Shown: piece after piece, positions 11,572 through 23,470 of the stretch
Numbering within the stretch: the stretch's first letter is position 1
Layout of the letters: every line of letters begins with the position of its first letter
Notes under the pieces: model-generated
Databases searched by the model: none
The model's input: only the letters and a program-made list of their open reading frames with translations
Told to the model about the DNA's origin: nothing
Translations under genes and position numbers: made by a program
DNA from: Diospyros lotus
Lineage: Eukaryota > Streptophyta > Magnoliopsida > Ericales > Ebenaceae
DNA length: 64,000 nt
NCBI RefSeq assembly: GCF_014633365.1
Contig: NC_068340.1
Span: 37,782,328 to 37,846,327 of the forward strand
Reading direction: 5' to 3'

Positions 11572-14500
11572 GTTATAACGCCCCGCTTTCTCGGGCGCGT
11601 TATAATTGGGACAATAAATTTTTTTTCTTTCAAACACTAAAGCTAAACCACATCATTCCTCGAATCTGTCCTAGAATTTCCATACATTAATCTCGAAAGA
11701 GAATCATTATACACATCAAATACGGAAGCAAAGATCGAAACCTGATATCTTAACATTAATCATAAATAAATTCTTATATCTTCAACATTTCTCAAAATGT
11801 TCAGAATTTAAAATAGCAAAACTTAAATACAGGGGCTACGTTACATACATTTCATTTATCACGCTTTGTTAAGTGCCATTTCATGCCTCATTCATCCTTG
11901 TATATGCTACAATCTCCATCTAGAACATTTGAATATTCCAGGGACAAAGCCCAAGTTAGATGATGAATCATCTAAGTAAGGGTACATAAAACATATTTCA
12001 TGCATGAATGCAATGTATTTCCTCGTAGGTGTCAATTGCACCCCTCATACTACCTACCATTTTTGCGCCCCCCTTTTTTGAAGCCAAGGTGTATGTGTGA
12101 CGGCCCGCCACCCAGAGCCTCGACTAGCATAGAGGATCCGTGAAGAGGTAATCAATAGAATGATATAGAAACAACTCAACTAAAAACGTTCAACCCAACC
12201 ACCACAAGAGAGGGGTAACATCGAAACATCCATAAACACCTTCTATATTAACACATATGCACATCCATTCATGACATCATTACACAGGTTCTAAGCTTTC
12301 ATTAAATACAAAACCCCAAACCATGACCACAACAATATATACATGGGCCATCAAAATATAAGAGAGTGACAAATTCTATATAACACAACAAAAGACTTCT
12401 AATAACCTTGTCTTTCAGTAGTCTCTGTACACGGCTAAGTCCCTGGAGATCCACCTTTGCTAGGCTTGCCTTCAGCCTTACCCTTGCCTTTTCCTGGAAT
12501 GGTGTAAGAAGCAAGAGAATGAGCCACAAGGCCTAACAAGTATAACAAGAATGATAACGAAAATCAGATTACCACATGTGTGATTTACTATAAAGAAAAA
12601 GGAACAAGCCCGATAAGTCATGTACCCCGTCCCCATAAACCAAAGAAAATATATATACACACATATGACTCTCATTAGCTTGTACAATTAGCAATGGACG
12701 CTTGGGGACAAACAACTCCACTCCCAGGGCTGAGCTCATGAGCACCAATAACCCTCGAGGATAGTCAGCTCCCACCCAAGGTCACAACCCCTTAAAATTC
12801 CAGGAGGTCATTGGGTCCGGATAGCTCCACTCCAAGGACGGTGCTCGCGACCACACGTGACCCTTGAGGCCAATCAGCTCCACCCAATACCTAGGCTAAT
12901 CCACACATTTATATATATCATAACATGACAATGCGTGAAACACCCCCCAAATATGCATCCCAACCACCTCTCATAATATTCATTCATGAGACCCTAAAAC
13001 CCAAACCAAGAAATGCCACGGATTGTGGATTGGCTCCCAATCCTTGTTGGTATGGATTTAAACCTAGGAAGACCCTTCAAATGTTGTCCAAATAATACCC
13101 ATAATATATCAAATCGAATCCTATCAAGTCTAGTTTATGAAGCTTCAAACGGTTTGTCAATCTGATATCTACAAAAAAAAGTTATGACTAAAATAGTATA
13201 GGGTGCGCAGTGTAGTCTACCGCGGGAGTCGACTTTCGACACCCGGGAGTCGACTCTCGAGGCAAAGTCAACTGTCACATGCCCAGAGTTGACCTAACCG
13301 AGAGCAAACCTTGGGGAGTCGACTCCCAGACCCCACTAGTCGACTCTTAAACCCCCAGAACCCAAAAATAACGAGAAACACACCCCCAAACTCCTCCAAC
13401 TCTCCCCAAACTCAAATCTAAAGCCAAAATACACCATTCCCAAACAAATATAGGGTGGAACAAACCCTATTGAAGTCTCAAAATAATTCCAACCATCACA
13501 TTCAAGAATTTAGGGAGATTTACAAAGATCTTTACATCGATCTCAACCAAAAGCATGAAACACAATAATCCTCAAAACATCAAGACTTAAAGATTTAGAA
13601 GAGGAGTAGAGAAGTAGAACTTGCGTTTTATCAAGTTATCTCTTTGATTAAATCTTGAAGAACAATCAAGAGAAAATGGTTCACAACCTACCTTCAATAA
13701 TAAGAACAAGCTAAGAGGGGAAGGAGAAGATGAAAATTAACTAAAATCTTACACCAACCTCTTGTAGCACTTTGATCATCCAAGATGAAGAAGAAGAAGA
13801 AGAATAAGAGTTGGAGCCCTAGCTTTTCCCATTCTCAATCTCACGGCTCCCTCTCTCAATTTCCTTCTATTTCCTTCTCTTTCCCAATTCCCTTTTATAC
13901 TTATAACATAATATCATATATATATTTATATATATGCACTAATAACCCTTTCCTTTATTTTAATAAATCATTTCCCTTACATATATTTATGCACACTTAA
14001 GCTAAAATTCATTTTACAATATTTCTAATACCCCATATTCCATAAAATGCTTATTACATACCTTGCAAAGTCGTGGGTCTCATTTCTATTAGAATCAATC
14101 CTTTGATCTTTTCCACATTCTCTTTACTTTGGTTGCATTACCTACAAATAACACATATAATGCCTCAAAGTCATTATTCAATTAATTAAATATTATTTTC
14201 TCAAATTAATATAATCGGATCGAGTAACGGGTCGTTACAGTATGGGTGCACCATGGGTAAAGCAGCGGTGCCAGTTCGTACTCCTTACGGCCTCAAATGC
14301 GAGTGATCAATAATATCAACGTGTATTTATGCATTTCATAATCATGTCATGTATGCAATCTACATGATGGATACATATCAGGGCATATCAATATGATGAA
14401 AACATTTTTAAGGAACATAAACCACAAACAAACCAAGCATTTTCCATAAAACTAATTTTAATTAGGGAGAACCACTTACCTTCTCAAGCTTATCAAGCTA

Positions 14501-16315
14501 CCTCGATATCTGTGCCTTACCTCGATTTGCGTGCCAACCTCAAAATTTGCACCAGTCACTTTAACTTAAGCTTCAAAGCATCATAATCACCATAATTTTT
14601 TAAATAAACATTAAAACCTATTTTTCCATAATTTTTTGTATTTTCTTTAATTTTCTCTCCATTTCTTCCTATTTTCCTCAATAAATCCAAACTAAATATT
14701 TCTAAAAATATTTTCTCACATATTTCACTACGATAATTCATAAAATAATTTTATTGAATTTCAAAAATTTTCTAAGAAATTTTACTTACCTTGACTTAGC
14801 ATCTCCGGTTTTCTCGGTATGCGTGCCATATTCTCGAAACGTGTGCCCAAGCCATTTTCCTTGCTAAATTTTTGGGATATTACCGAAACATAATTTTCTA
14901 TTTTTTTTAGGATTTTTTCGAGATTTTTTCCTATTTTTTCTTCTTTTCTTTTCTTTTTCTTTTTCTTTTTTTCTTTTTCCTTCTTCTCCCTCTTTTCTTC
15001 TTCCTCCTGCTTGACCTGCAACTCCCTCTTTTTTTTTTTTTCTTTCTTTCTTCTTCTTCTTCTTCATTTTCTTCCTCCCACCAGTGCACTGCCTGCAACT
15101 TGCGCATGGCCGCCGTGCACCAGCCCACTGTCGCCGCTTGTTGCCGCCTCCCTCGCTGCCCGCGGCGCCTCCACTGGCCTCCCCGGACGTCGCAACCTGC
15201 ATACGCCCGCCGTTGGCTGCCGCTTGGCCGCAACTGGTTGCTGGTCGGCAAAACTGCCTGCGGCCATGGCCGCACCAGCTCCATTCGGCCGCCTCCCGAG
15301 CCTTTACCAAGCACATTTGGCCCCAGCTCGCAGCTTCACCTTACACTCAAGCTTCCATGGCAGCCCCTACTCACTCGAACTCGCGGCCATGGCCGCTTGA
15401 AGCTTGCGACTATGGCCGCTTGCTGCCTTGGGCAGCCACCGACTGACCTCTCTCTCTCGCACAACTCTTTCTCTTGGCTCTCCTCTTGATCTCTCGGAGC
15501 TCTGCTTCTTTCGGCCAAATCCGCTGCCTATTTATAGGCAGCCATTGTTATTTTTCCAATGCGCATATATATATAAATATCACATTAATTGCTCAACCCT
15601 TTAAATCTTGCTGCCATATCTTCTTCCCCAAATCTCGCTACCACAATCTCCCCATTTTGCGGCCAAAATCTCGGCCATTAAAGCTTCACAGAAGCTTTGC
15701 GAAGCCATTACATTTGCAGAGTATGGGCAGCTTCACTTATGCACGCACAGCACGTTTATATACATATATATATAATTCTATGTTATATTGTAATTATAAA
15801 AATTATATATTTAAATTCTCAAAATTCATTTCCTTTTAATTAAATAATTATCTAATTGTAACTATGCCCTTAAATATCAAATTTATTTGCATTACAATAC
15901 CAAAAACGCAAAATTAATAATCCAATTCTTAGTCAAAAAAGAAGATTCGCTCTAGTGTGCTCACCGGGCTATTGTTTCATCCTGAAACTACTGAAGGGTT
16001 GCTCATTAGGCAAAACCGGAACCCCCCTAGGGTTCTGTTGATTTTTTGGGAGCCTCCTACAACGATTTGGTTTTACAGCCTAAAGAACAGCTGTATTTTT
16101 GTTATACCGAAAACTGTTTCCGATCCGATTTCTTTCAATACCATAAATCCTAACTCCGAACGTATATCGAGACCATATCATTTTCCTTAGACAATTTCAC
16201 TCTGAGGCATTCCCTACAATTGATTTGATACTTGAAATTGCTATAAAATCAATTTTTCAGTATTCTAAACTTATTAAAATTACGTGGCAACCTTATACAA
16301 ACATGGCTTATTACA
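11572..16315 (-). mobile_element. Solo LTR family B (gypsy/Tekay-like), interrupted by another solo LTR
   Basis: On the minus strand it starts TGTAATAAGCC and ends GGGGCGTTATAAC. Flanks TGTGT (11567-11571 and 16316-16320) form a 5-bp duplication if one T was lost at the left end. A promoter-like CTATAAATAG lies on the minus strand near 15528-15537. A related copy at about 36.9-42.07 kb shares the blocks near 14540-14720 and 15965-16150. Net length without the nested element is about 2.6 kb. No retroelement protein is encoded; the GC-rich open frames at 14.9-15.5 kb lie inside the LTR and are not genes. Confidence 0.75.
12096..14239 (-). mobile_element. Solo LTR family A, 2144 bp, target duplication GTATG
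   Basis: On the minus strand it starts TGTAACGACCCG and ends GGCGGGCCGTCACA. GTATG flanks it at 12091-12095 and 14240-14244. A TATA-like GTATAAAAGGG is present on the minus strand near 13890-13900, and a polar segment CCATTCCAGG near 12490 resembles the same region in the LTRs at 54360 and 58283. Around 13220-13350 there are several GGGAGTCGACT motifs. No internal retroelement sequence, hence solo. It sits inside the family B LTR. Confidence 0.85.
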
Positions 16316-16659
16316 TGTGTCATTGAAGGCTGCTGCACCAACTTCAGTCATCTTCCGGTGACTGTTCGTTATCGACCTGCTTCATCTTTTGCAGCAACGA
16401 GATATGTGACATGTTTTCATTGACCTGGTCAATGTGGGGCCGATGTTAGACCACATATGTAACTCACACGCAATTCTTTGTTGCACTCAACTATGTAATT
16501 GTTACAAAATTGGTAATTAAGGGGCACAATGAATTTAAAATTGAAAGTTAAAAAGGGGTTAATAGAGCACTCCTTCAATTAGGGGACAAAATGGTTTAAA
16601 GAAGGAAAGTTGAGGGGGCTTCTTATGTGTTTACTGTTTAGCCTTAAAAAGCAAAAATA

Positions 16660-16966
16660 ATTTTCAAATTTCTAAGGCTCAAATCATTTCGTGCAACGGA
16701 TAGATAAGAAGGTTCTGATGGGTCAAACCGTCAAGGTGGAAACTTCAAACAGCCACCGCCGCTTTTAATTTTCCACACGCCCTGCATTTCTGGAATTAAC
16801 GCGTTCGAATTTGTTCGATTTTATATGTATATATATATGGCCTTGCCTTGAGCTCACCATCCATCACTTCACAGCCTCACCAATTCGAGCAAACAGATAA
16901 TCGACTCTTACCTATCTATCTATATTGTCTCGTTAGATCGAACCCACCCCAGAAATTACATAATCA
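16660..16966 (+). promoter_or_regulatory. Promoter and 5' leader of the LEA_2 gene at 16967
   Basis: This block is shared with the promoters at 31754-32122, 46456-46824 and 62254-62580. It contains GGTTCTGATGGGTCAAACCG, the TATA tract 16821-16838 (TTATATGTATATATATAT) and a leader with TATCTATCTATATTG. The ATG lies about 130 bases past the TATA. The Mutator-like element ends at 16643, so all further upstream promoter sequence found in the paralogues is displaced or missing here. Confidence 0.65.
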
Positions 16967-17614
16967 ATGGCAGAGAAGCCTCAGGTTCATCCAGAGCTTC
17001 CCCAGTCCGATCATCCCATGGCCAAGCATGACGCAGAGGCTGTCGTGGCTCTGCCCGACGACGAGCTCCGCCGCCAGAAGCGGATGAAGTGGCTGCTCTA
17101 TATAGTAGCCTTCGTCATCTTCCAAACCGGCGTCATAGTTCTCTTCTCCATGACGGTGATGAAGTTCAGAACGCCGAAGTTTCGGGTCCGAGAGGCCACT
17201 TTCGGCGCTTTCGAGGTTCAAACATCCAACGCTTCGTTTAATCTGAGAATGAACGCTCAGCTTGGGGTGAAGAACAACAATTTTGGTCCCTACAAGTTCG
17301 ACAACACCACCATCTTCTTCTACTACAACGGTACCCAAGTCGGCAGAGGCGCCGTCAGCAAGTCCAAGGCCAATTTCCGATCTACCAAGAAGCTGGACGT
17401 TGCGGTGGACTTGGTTGCGCCGGCGAGTCTGGCAGGCAATTCAGAATTGGAGAGGGAGTTAAGTTCTGGGATTCTACCATTAACGAGCGCGTCTAAGCTG
17501 GATGGGAAGGTGACCATAATGTTCATGTTGAAAAAGAAGAAATCTGCAGAAATGAATTGCAACATGGAAGTCAACACCATCACCAAGCAGCTACAGAATG
17601 TGAAATGCAGATAA
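16967..17614 (+). CDS. LEA_2 (NDR1/HIN1-like) membrane protein, subfamily A
   Basis: Intact intronless gene of 215 residues. Residues 1-41 are polar and end in LRRQKRMK; about 42-62 form the single membrane segment; KFRTPKFR (66-73) marks the exit; the LEA_2 domain runs from about 74 to the end, with NNNFGPYKFDNTT (103-115) and KKKKS (189-193). Possible N-glycosylation sites are N88, N113 and N121. The basic side facing the cytosol predicts an N-in, C-out anchor. The ATG aligns with all subfamily A relatives, and AATAAA follows the stop by about 50 bases (17667-17672). It differs from the 45808-46455 protein at five residues (16, 18, 26, 55, 114). Family knowledge: stress or defence-related plasma-membrane proteins; no specific partner can be inferred. 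It converges with the gene at 20114-20761. Confidence 0.93.
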   Translation: MAEKPQVHPELPQSDHPMAKHDAEAVVALPDDELRRQKRMKWLLYIVAFVIFQTGVIVLFSMTVMKFRTPKFRVREATFGAFEVQTSNASFNLRMNAQLGVKNNNFGPYKFDNTTIFFYYNGTQVGRGAVSKSKANFRSTKKLDVAVDLVAPASLAGNSELERELSSGILPLTSASKLDGKVTIMFMLKKKKSAEMNCNMEVNTITKQLQNVKCR

Positions 17615-20090
17615 TTTTAGGTGTTTTAGACTTTACTTGTAAGTAGCGTAGAAATGAATGATGTAGAATAAATTTATTCATGCATGTCATGCTTATATTC
17701 TTTCATTTGTTTTTCTATATTTATTTTGTTTTGTGTAACACCTATTTATACTTTTTAATATGTAGTTTTAGTAAAATATGAGTGAATGCCTATCGGTTTG
17801 TGATATACCATGAGGATTGCCTAATTGTGATTTCGCTCATGATTGGAATTAAAGGTACACTCAGTAAAAAAAAATTCATAATTTAGTGACGGATAGTCCG
17901 TTGTAAAATTCATAATTTAGTGATGGATAGTCCGTCGTTAAAATTTTGCGACGGAATATTTTGTCGCAAATTTTTTTAATTTTTTTAAATTTAACAACGG
18001 AATATTCCATTACTAAATAATTTTTAATATTTTTATTAAAATTTTAAATTTAGTAACAGAATATTCGATCGCTAAATAATTAAAAAAATTAAATTAAAAT
18101 TAAAATTATTTGGTGACGGAATATTCCATCGCTAAATGATTTAAAAATTTAAATTAAATTAAATTATTTAGTGGGTTATGTGCAATTTGATTATGATTTA
18201 ATTGAGGCTTAATTAGGGATTTAATTTAGGATTTAGATTCACATTAATTAATGTAGTATAAATAGAGTTAAGACACTATTTTAATTGTTGTTTGTGCAAA
18301 TGGTTAACGTGGTCCTCTTGAATAGGGACAACTTGCATTGAGGTCCAACTAATTTAATATTTTATCATTTTTTATTTAATGGATTATAAACTGCATTAAA
18401 TGAAATGTTAATAAAACTCTTAATTCAAAAGTTAAAAACTAGTTAGACCATTTTAACACTTCTTTTTTATTTTTTGAGCCCCTAGATAACATTTGTGACG
18501 GGGGTTTTGATAAAAAAGAAATAACACCCGTAATTATCGTTTATAGCTAGGACTCTTAACAAAAACGAGAAAAGTGTTATATATAAACTTTTTAGAATAT
18601 GAAATCATTACTCTTCTTGACTTTTATTAGAAATTGAAAAATGTTATCTCATTTGGACTTTTGGACATGTAGGGACATTTAAATATTATTCTGCCTAACT
18701 TCAATCAATGCTCGCATAATTTGTCTTCAAATTATAAATTGAACAGTAAAATGAGTAATATATTAATATTAATTTGATAAATTACAAATTCGATTCTTGT
18801 CTTATATAAGGGTCATATCAATACAATTTATTTCTCTTAACGTAATTAAGGACATGACCATCATGGACTGTGTAAGGACGATCATCCCAAGTTATTTCAC
18901 ATAATTTGAGTGAGGTCAATGATATAATATTAGTTGGATAGGTTTAAATTGTTATCCATAGACAAATAATTAAAAATTTGGCAAAAGAAAAAACAATATA
19001 AAATGCTACGTGAGGGTGGTTGCGATGAATAATAATTTTTTTTAAGGGTATAGAATATCAAGTAAGTAAACATGAATATGATTTATAGAATATACCAAAT
19101 GAAATAATAGATTATAAGGCTACTCATAACTTGAAGAAAACCAACATTAAGTTAGAAGAAATTCTACAATTTAAATCTTCAAATAGCTCATATTTTATAG
19201 GACGAATCTTTGAATCAAGATGTTATTAATAACTAGCTGAAGATGAATAATAATTTTTTTTAATTTTCTCAAATTAATTAGGGGCCATTCTTTTTTTTTG
19301 GGTACCTTCTCATTTTTATGATATCGATTATACAAGCAATGGATATTGTATAAACATGTAGTTCATGTGTGTTGGTATTTGGTGAAAAGGCCACTTGTTT
19401 AAAAAATGCCACTAATATTAACTACTTTATGGTGGCACTTTAAGTGTCCTCTGAATGCATGTTTCTTCAGCTCTGCCAAACCAATAAAAAAATGTCACCA
19501 TGGAGACCTTCTGATGACATTTTTGACTGCCAATTTAATGGATATTTTATTGTAATGGCAATCATATATGGTTGACAATTTATCTACTTTTTATTAGTTT
19601 CAACTCTTAAACAAGTTGACTGACAATCTTATCAACTATATATATATATATATATAATTTTGGGTGGTGCCCCAATGTCCCAGATGATGACTTTTCTCAC
19701 TTCTCTTTGTCCAAAATGGAGCCCTAAACTTTGAATTTATTGATCTATCGCTCTCAGCTTATCTGTCCTTACCAACACGTACGGCTCTCTTGAATGGAAA
19801 CTAAGAAAACAAACTAACTTAGCCAAAAAAGGAAGAAAAAGAAAGAAAAGAAATACAGAATCAATTGCAACTAAATACCATCAAATTATTCCAATCGAAA
19901 TACAAATGTGTACACACACACACACACGCCAAGGATAATCACAAATACCATCAAATTGTCAATTATCTGAATGAACACATGTCATGAATGGAAATCTATT
20001 CTAATATGAACAGAAGCATTAAACAATACCATCAAATTATTATAATATAAATACATAAATCTGAATGTATATGGGCATGAGCATAAGCAC
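17615..20090. repeat. Convergent intergenic block repeated inverted at 44150-45807 and in pieces at 53.9-61.6 kb
   Basis: The 3' flank of the gene at 16967 is shared with the flanks of the genes at 45808 and 61606. Landmarks include the 3' UTR, TTAATTAATGTGAATCTAAATC-type sequence near 18240 (differences noted between copies), CCCTAGATAACATTTGTGAC (18480), the TTGGATAGG block near 18930 and AATTTGATGGTATT near 20030 (reverse). It holds a CACTA-type MITE at 17858-18173. No gene is seen between the two convergent LEA_2 genes. Confidence 0.8.
17858..18173. mobile_element. CACTA-type MITE, 316 bp
   Basis: It begins CACTCAGTAAAAAA and ends TTATTTAGTG, i.e. CACT.../...AGTG tips. Inside are repeated palindromic motifs of the GACGGAATATTCCGTCGC type, the hallmark of plant CACTA sub-termini. 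The same position downstream of the 61606 gene carries a related element (61057-61363), while the 45808 gene has only a 12-bp palindrome there. A clear 3-bp target duplication is not seen. Confidence 0.75.
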
Positions 20091-20113
20091 AACCTTTCAG
20101 CGTTTAATCTTAA

Positions 20114-20761
20114 TCACTTGCATTTCACGTTCTGCAGCGCCTTTGTTTTGGTGTTGACTTCCATGGAGCAATCCAACTTTGTGGATTTCTTCTTTTTGAA
20201 CATGAACATGATCGTCACCTTCCCCTTCATCTCCGCCGTGCTGGTCAGAGGCAGGATCCCTGAGCTCAAATCGCTGGCCAGTTGTTGACTGTTCGCACCG
20301 TTGGCCAGCGTGGCCAAATCCACAGCAACTTCCAGCTTCTTTGTCGATCGGAAATTGGCCTTGGACTTCCGGACCGTGGCGATGCCGACCTGGGTGCCGT
20401 TATAGTAGAACAAGATGGTGGTGTTGTCGAACTTGTAAGGGCCGAAGTTGGTGTTCTTCACGCCGAGTGTGGCATTCATCTTCAAATTGAAGGAAGGATT
20501 CGATGTTTGAACATCAAAGGTAGGAAACGTCGCGGATAGGATCCGAAACTTGGGGGTTCTGAATTTCATCACCGTCATTGAAAACAAGGCGATAACAGCC
20601 GTCTGAAAGATCACAAAGGCTATGATATACAGTATCCACTTCTTCCGCTTCTGGCGGCGGAGCTCGTCGTCGGAAAAAGCCGTGTCGGCCTCTGCATCGC
20701 TTCGGCCATAATACCCATTGGCCGGCGCCAATGGAGAGCCTGCCTTATGATTCTGCATCAT
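20114..20761 (-). CDS. LEA_2 (NDR1/HIN1-like) membrane protein, subfamily B
   Basis: Intact 215-residue intronless gene. The start is the first of two consecutive ATGs (20759-20761), because it aligns with paralogues. The frame stays open upstream to about 21004 but has no ATG there, and crosses the TATA-like (TATC)n leader. Layout: polar tail ending LRRQKRKK (35-41), membrane segment about 42-62, KFRTPKFR 66-73, LEA_2 domain with NTNFGPYKFDNTT (103-115), KKKKS (189-193), terminal VKCK. Sequons at N96, N113 and N121. The N-terminal PLAPANGYYGRSDAEA separates subfamily B from A. It is the only full-length, unbroken B copy in the window. Family role: membrane-anchored stress/defence-associated protein; substrate or partner unknown. 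It faces the gene at 16967 tail to tail. Confidence 0.93.
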   Translation of the reverse strand: MMQNHKAGSPLAPANGYYGRSDAEADTAFSDDELRRQKRKKWILYIIAFVIFQTAVIALFSMTVMKFRTPKFRILSATFPTFDVQTSNPSFNLKMNATLGVKNTNFGPYKFDNTTILFYYNGTQVGIATVRKSKANFRSTKKLEVAVDLATLANGANSQQLASDLSSGILPLTSTAEMKGKVTIMFMFKKKKSTKLDCSMEVNTKTKALQNVKCK

Positions 20762-21110
20762 CGCTTGATTTCTTGGAGAAGATGAAAGAATGGGATGAAA
20801 GTGTTGTGTTGGTACCGGGATGGATATGGGAGCTTGATGATGAGCTGCTATAAATATATATATAGATATAGATATAGATATGGAGGTGGTGACAGAAATT
20901 AGTGTTTGACTAATGTTCCTTAGCGTAGCATGAAGGTTCGTCGTGGATGGAGGCGTCGAAAAGTGTTTCAATTCAGTTAGATTGGCGCGTAACGTACTCT
21001 CCAAATTGGCAGGCTTCTAGATGGGAAAATGATGGATGGATGGATGACGCCACCCTGCCCCCACCGTGTACGGATAACCCAGCTTCCTCTTTCCTTTCCT
21101 CTTTAATCTC
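20762..21110 (-). promoter_or_regulatory. Promoter and leader of the LEA_2 gene at 20114-20761
   Basis: A TATA-like tract at 20848-20865 (CTATAAATATATATATAG, plus strand) lies about 90-100 bases before the ATG, next to a (GATATA)n microsatellite (20863-20881). The block GATTGGCGCGTAACGTA near 20980 is conserved in the orphan promoter at 6210-6230. A perfect G-box CACGTG at 21243-21248, further upstream, could mediate stress or light control, but its function is only inferred. Confidence 0.6.
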
Positions 21111-23470
21111 GAATTCTCAATTTTCTCCAAAACCCTCATACTTTTCTGGTTATTAATTCTAATGCAGATCGGCCTCCGATTATTTATTACTACTGAAAGC
21201 TAACAGGATAGTTAATATAACAAGAGTACGCTTTATTTCTCCCACGTGCGTAGAACGTGTATGGGGGTGAGAAATTTCATCTTTTTACACCAAAAAATAC
21301 ACTTTATTATGTGTATTTTAAGAAACAAATATTTAATTCAACCGAGGTTTAAAACATATTATATATATCCAAACCCGATCTTATTCTTAATTAAATGTTA
21401 CTAATACCCTAGCTAATTAACATTTCCAGGGTAGTTTATGGTCACTATGTAAATTTTATGGTTAACATCATCTTTTTTATTTTTATACCTAATTTTATTT
21501 ATCTTCTTTGTCTTTAGGAATCGATTTAATTTTTTCACCTTCAACAAATTTATTATTTATTTTTCTATTAATACTTAAGTTCCTTAAACGTATATAAACT
21601 ATAAATATAATTGAAAGATGGACATGAAGTGTTCATGTTTTTCTGATTTTTTGTTTTAAATTGTGGTTTAATAAGCTAGGATCTAGTGATTCATGGTTCA
21701 CTTTAAATTCTTCAATTCACTTCCAATTCTTTTCAACTGTCGATTTTTCTATAGATTTGAATTAATTCAATTAAAAAATTACGTCAAATTTCACAATTTA
21801 AATTGTGAATCATGTAGCGTTAATTAAATTAACAACTAGAATTTTGTTTTATCATTTGCGTTGGGTTTGCCCGACGCGAGTTAGTAGAGAGGTTTGTGTG
21901 GAAGAAGAGATTTACGTTCACCCTCTCACATTTGTTTGCATCGAACAACATAACTACGTAACATTTTTCTTCACAACTATCATATTGTAGGTAGTATTTT
22001 GTGATGGAAGACATCATGTCAATAATATTTTAAATTAATCACATATAAGAACGTATGTTAAATAGAGTTTATATTTTTATTATAATTTTATATACATGAC
22101 ATGACAACATGTAGTTCGATGAGGATATTGCACGTAAGATCATGTTCTGTTTTGAAAAATTGAGAATTTTATTATTATATATATTTTAAAAATACTCTAA
22201 AGCCCAAAACATACTTTCATTTTTGAAAAAATTCCCTTTATTGCTTTTAATCGAGTAATTTAATAAAATCCTTGAATTTGATGATAAAAATAAAAACACA
22301 ATACAAAACACAATCTAAATTGAATTCATCAATAATGGTCGCTATTTCTCTTTAAAGCCATCATGATTAGTCTTTTTGTCTCTTTTTCTCTTTTTTCAAT
22401 CGCCTCTTGAATTTAGATACGATCTAGATTCAGTAAAATTCATTACACATTTTTTATATATGAAATGTAAACTTGTCATAGAGAATATATACACTAATTG
22501 ATATAAGTCACAAAAAGTATCATTTACCTATAATAACTATATCTTAGAATACAAAAATATAATTTATCTCTATTTAACTAATTTACCTATAAAATTGAAT
22601 AATATATAGAGACAAATTAATATATTTGTCACTAGATCTAAACTTTTCATGTTTTTGTTTTTCACATTTAAAATATTAAATAATTTAGATGTTGATATAT
22701 TATATTAGTACACGTCTTATTTTTACATTTATCTAATAACTAAGTAATTGGAAAGGCCCGAGGGCCGACACTCTATTTATTTGTAAAATTTATCCCTAAT
22801 ACTTTTTTTAACAATATGCAAATCATCATATGCCCCATATCCTACCAATCATAGCATGCTATTGTGCTGATTGCCATAATGTGACACGCAGTCTTTTCTC
22901 TCTCTCTTTCTTTTTTTTTCCAATTAATCCTTAAGGACACATAATCTTTCATCTTGATACACCACCATATAAATTTAATTTCAAATATAATTTATACACA
23001 CTCAAAGTTGGACCTTCGATGCAATTCATGCGAGACTTGTTTTCGCTCAAAACTACCTTTCAATAATAATTTTACCTTTTAAATTATTACACTAATTCGA
23101 ATTTCGATATTTTATGTGAATCTCCAAGTGTTTTGCCATTACACCATACCAGTGAAAATGTTTTCACTCTCTTTTATACATAGAAAAGTAGTTCACACTC
23201 GAGACATCGTATACTTATATAATTTGAAAGTCTCACGAGATGATTGGGCCGAAGATCTCGTTTGAAAATATGAGGGGATGATTGTGCTGAGAATCTTGTT
23301 AAATCATTGGGGATTCGACTGGTAAAGTCTTAACAAATAACTCTCTCACATTTTAATGTATACAAATTTTCTAGTATTTATTTTAACTTATTCTCAAGTG
23401 CTAATTTAATTGTCAAAAAGTATATAAAAACAAAACCTCCACCCCTGAGAGGGATTTGAATGCTCAGTCC
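21110..23470. repeat. Segment repeated inverted at 48445-50870
   Basis: Collinear matches in reverse complement: AACCAGAAAAGTATGAGGG-like near 21130 with 50845; TTAAGTTCCTTAAACG near 21578 with 50752; GAATCACTAGATC-like near 21680 with 49870; GATGGAAGACATCAT near 22000 with 49625; GTGACACGCAG near 22880 with 48735; and GGGATTTGAATGCTCA at 23452-23467 with 48448-48463. The inverted copy is interrupted by the solo LTR at 49961-50736. Apart from duplicated non-coding DNA I see no gene. Confidence 0.75.

Larger units (their letters stand above)
10911..16643. mobile_element. Non-autonomous Mutator-like element (~1 kb) expanded by nested solo LTRs
   Basis: Terminal inverted repeats of about 100 bases: the left starts GGCTAAAGACACA and continues AAGCCCCCTTAACTTTC; the right, read inward, starts GGCTAAACAGTAAACAC and continues GCCCCCTCAACTTTC. 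Nine-base flanks TTAAAAAGG (10902-10910) and TTAAAAAGC (16644-16652) match at 8 of 9, the usual Mutator duplication length. Without the nested LTRs the element is about 984 bp and has no transposase. Its core (11050-11560) contains serine/valine-rich open stretches that may be captured gene fragments (Pack-MULE style), but I recognise none. It lies about 315 bases upstream of the LEA_2 start at 16967. Confidence 0.85.

Noticed and set aside
14864..15518. Several overlapping open frames of 60-150 codons on both strands
   Set aside because: All lie in a GC-rich or pyrimidine-rich stretch of an LTR, have low complexity, and show no domain.
16964..17586. Open frames antisense to the LEA_2 genes, conserved at each copy
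   Set aside because: They are frame shadows of the real genes; their conservation follows from the sense protein.
20762..21004. N-terminal extension of 81 residues on the 20114-20761 gene
   Set aside because: It has no ATG (begins at TTG), crosses the TATA-like tract and (GATATA)n leader, and is not shared by paralogues.
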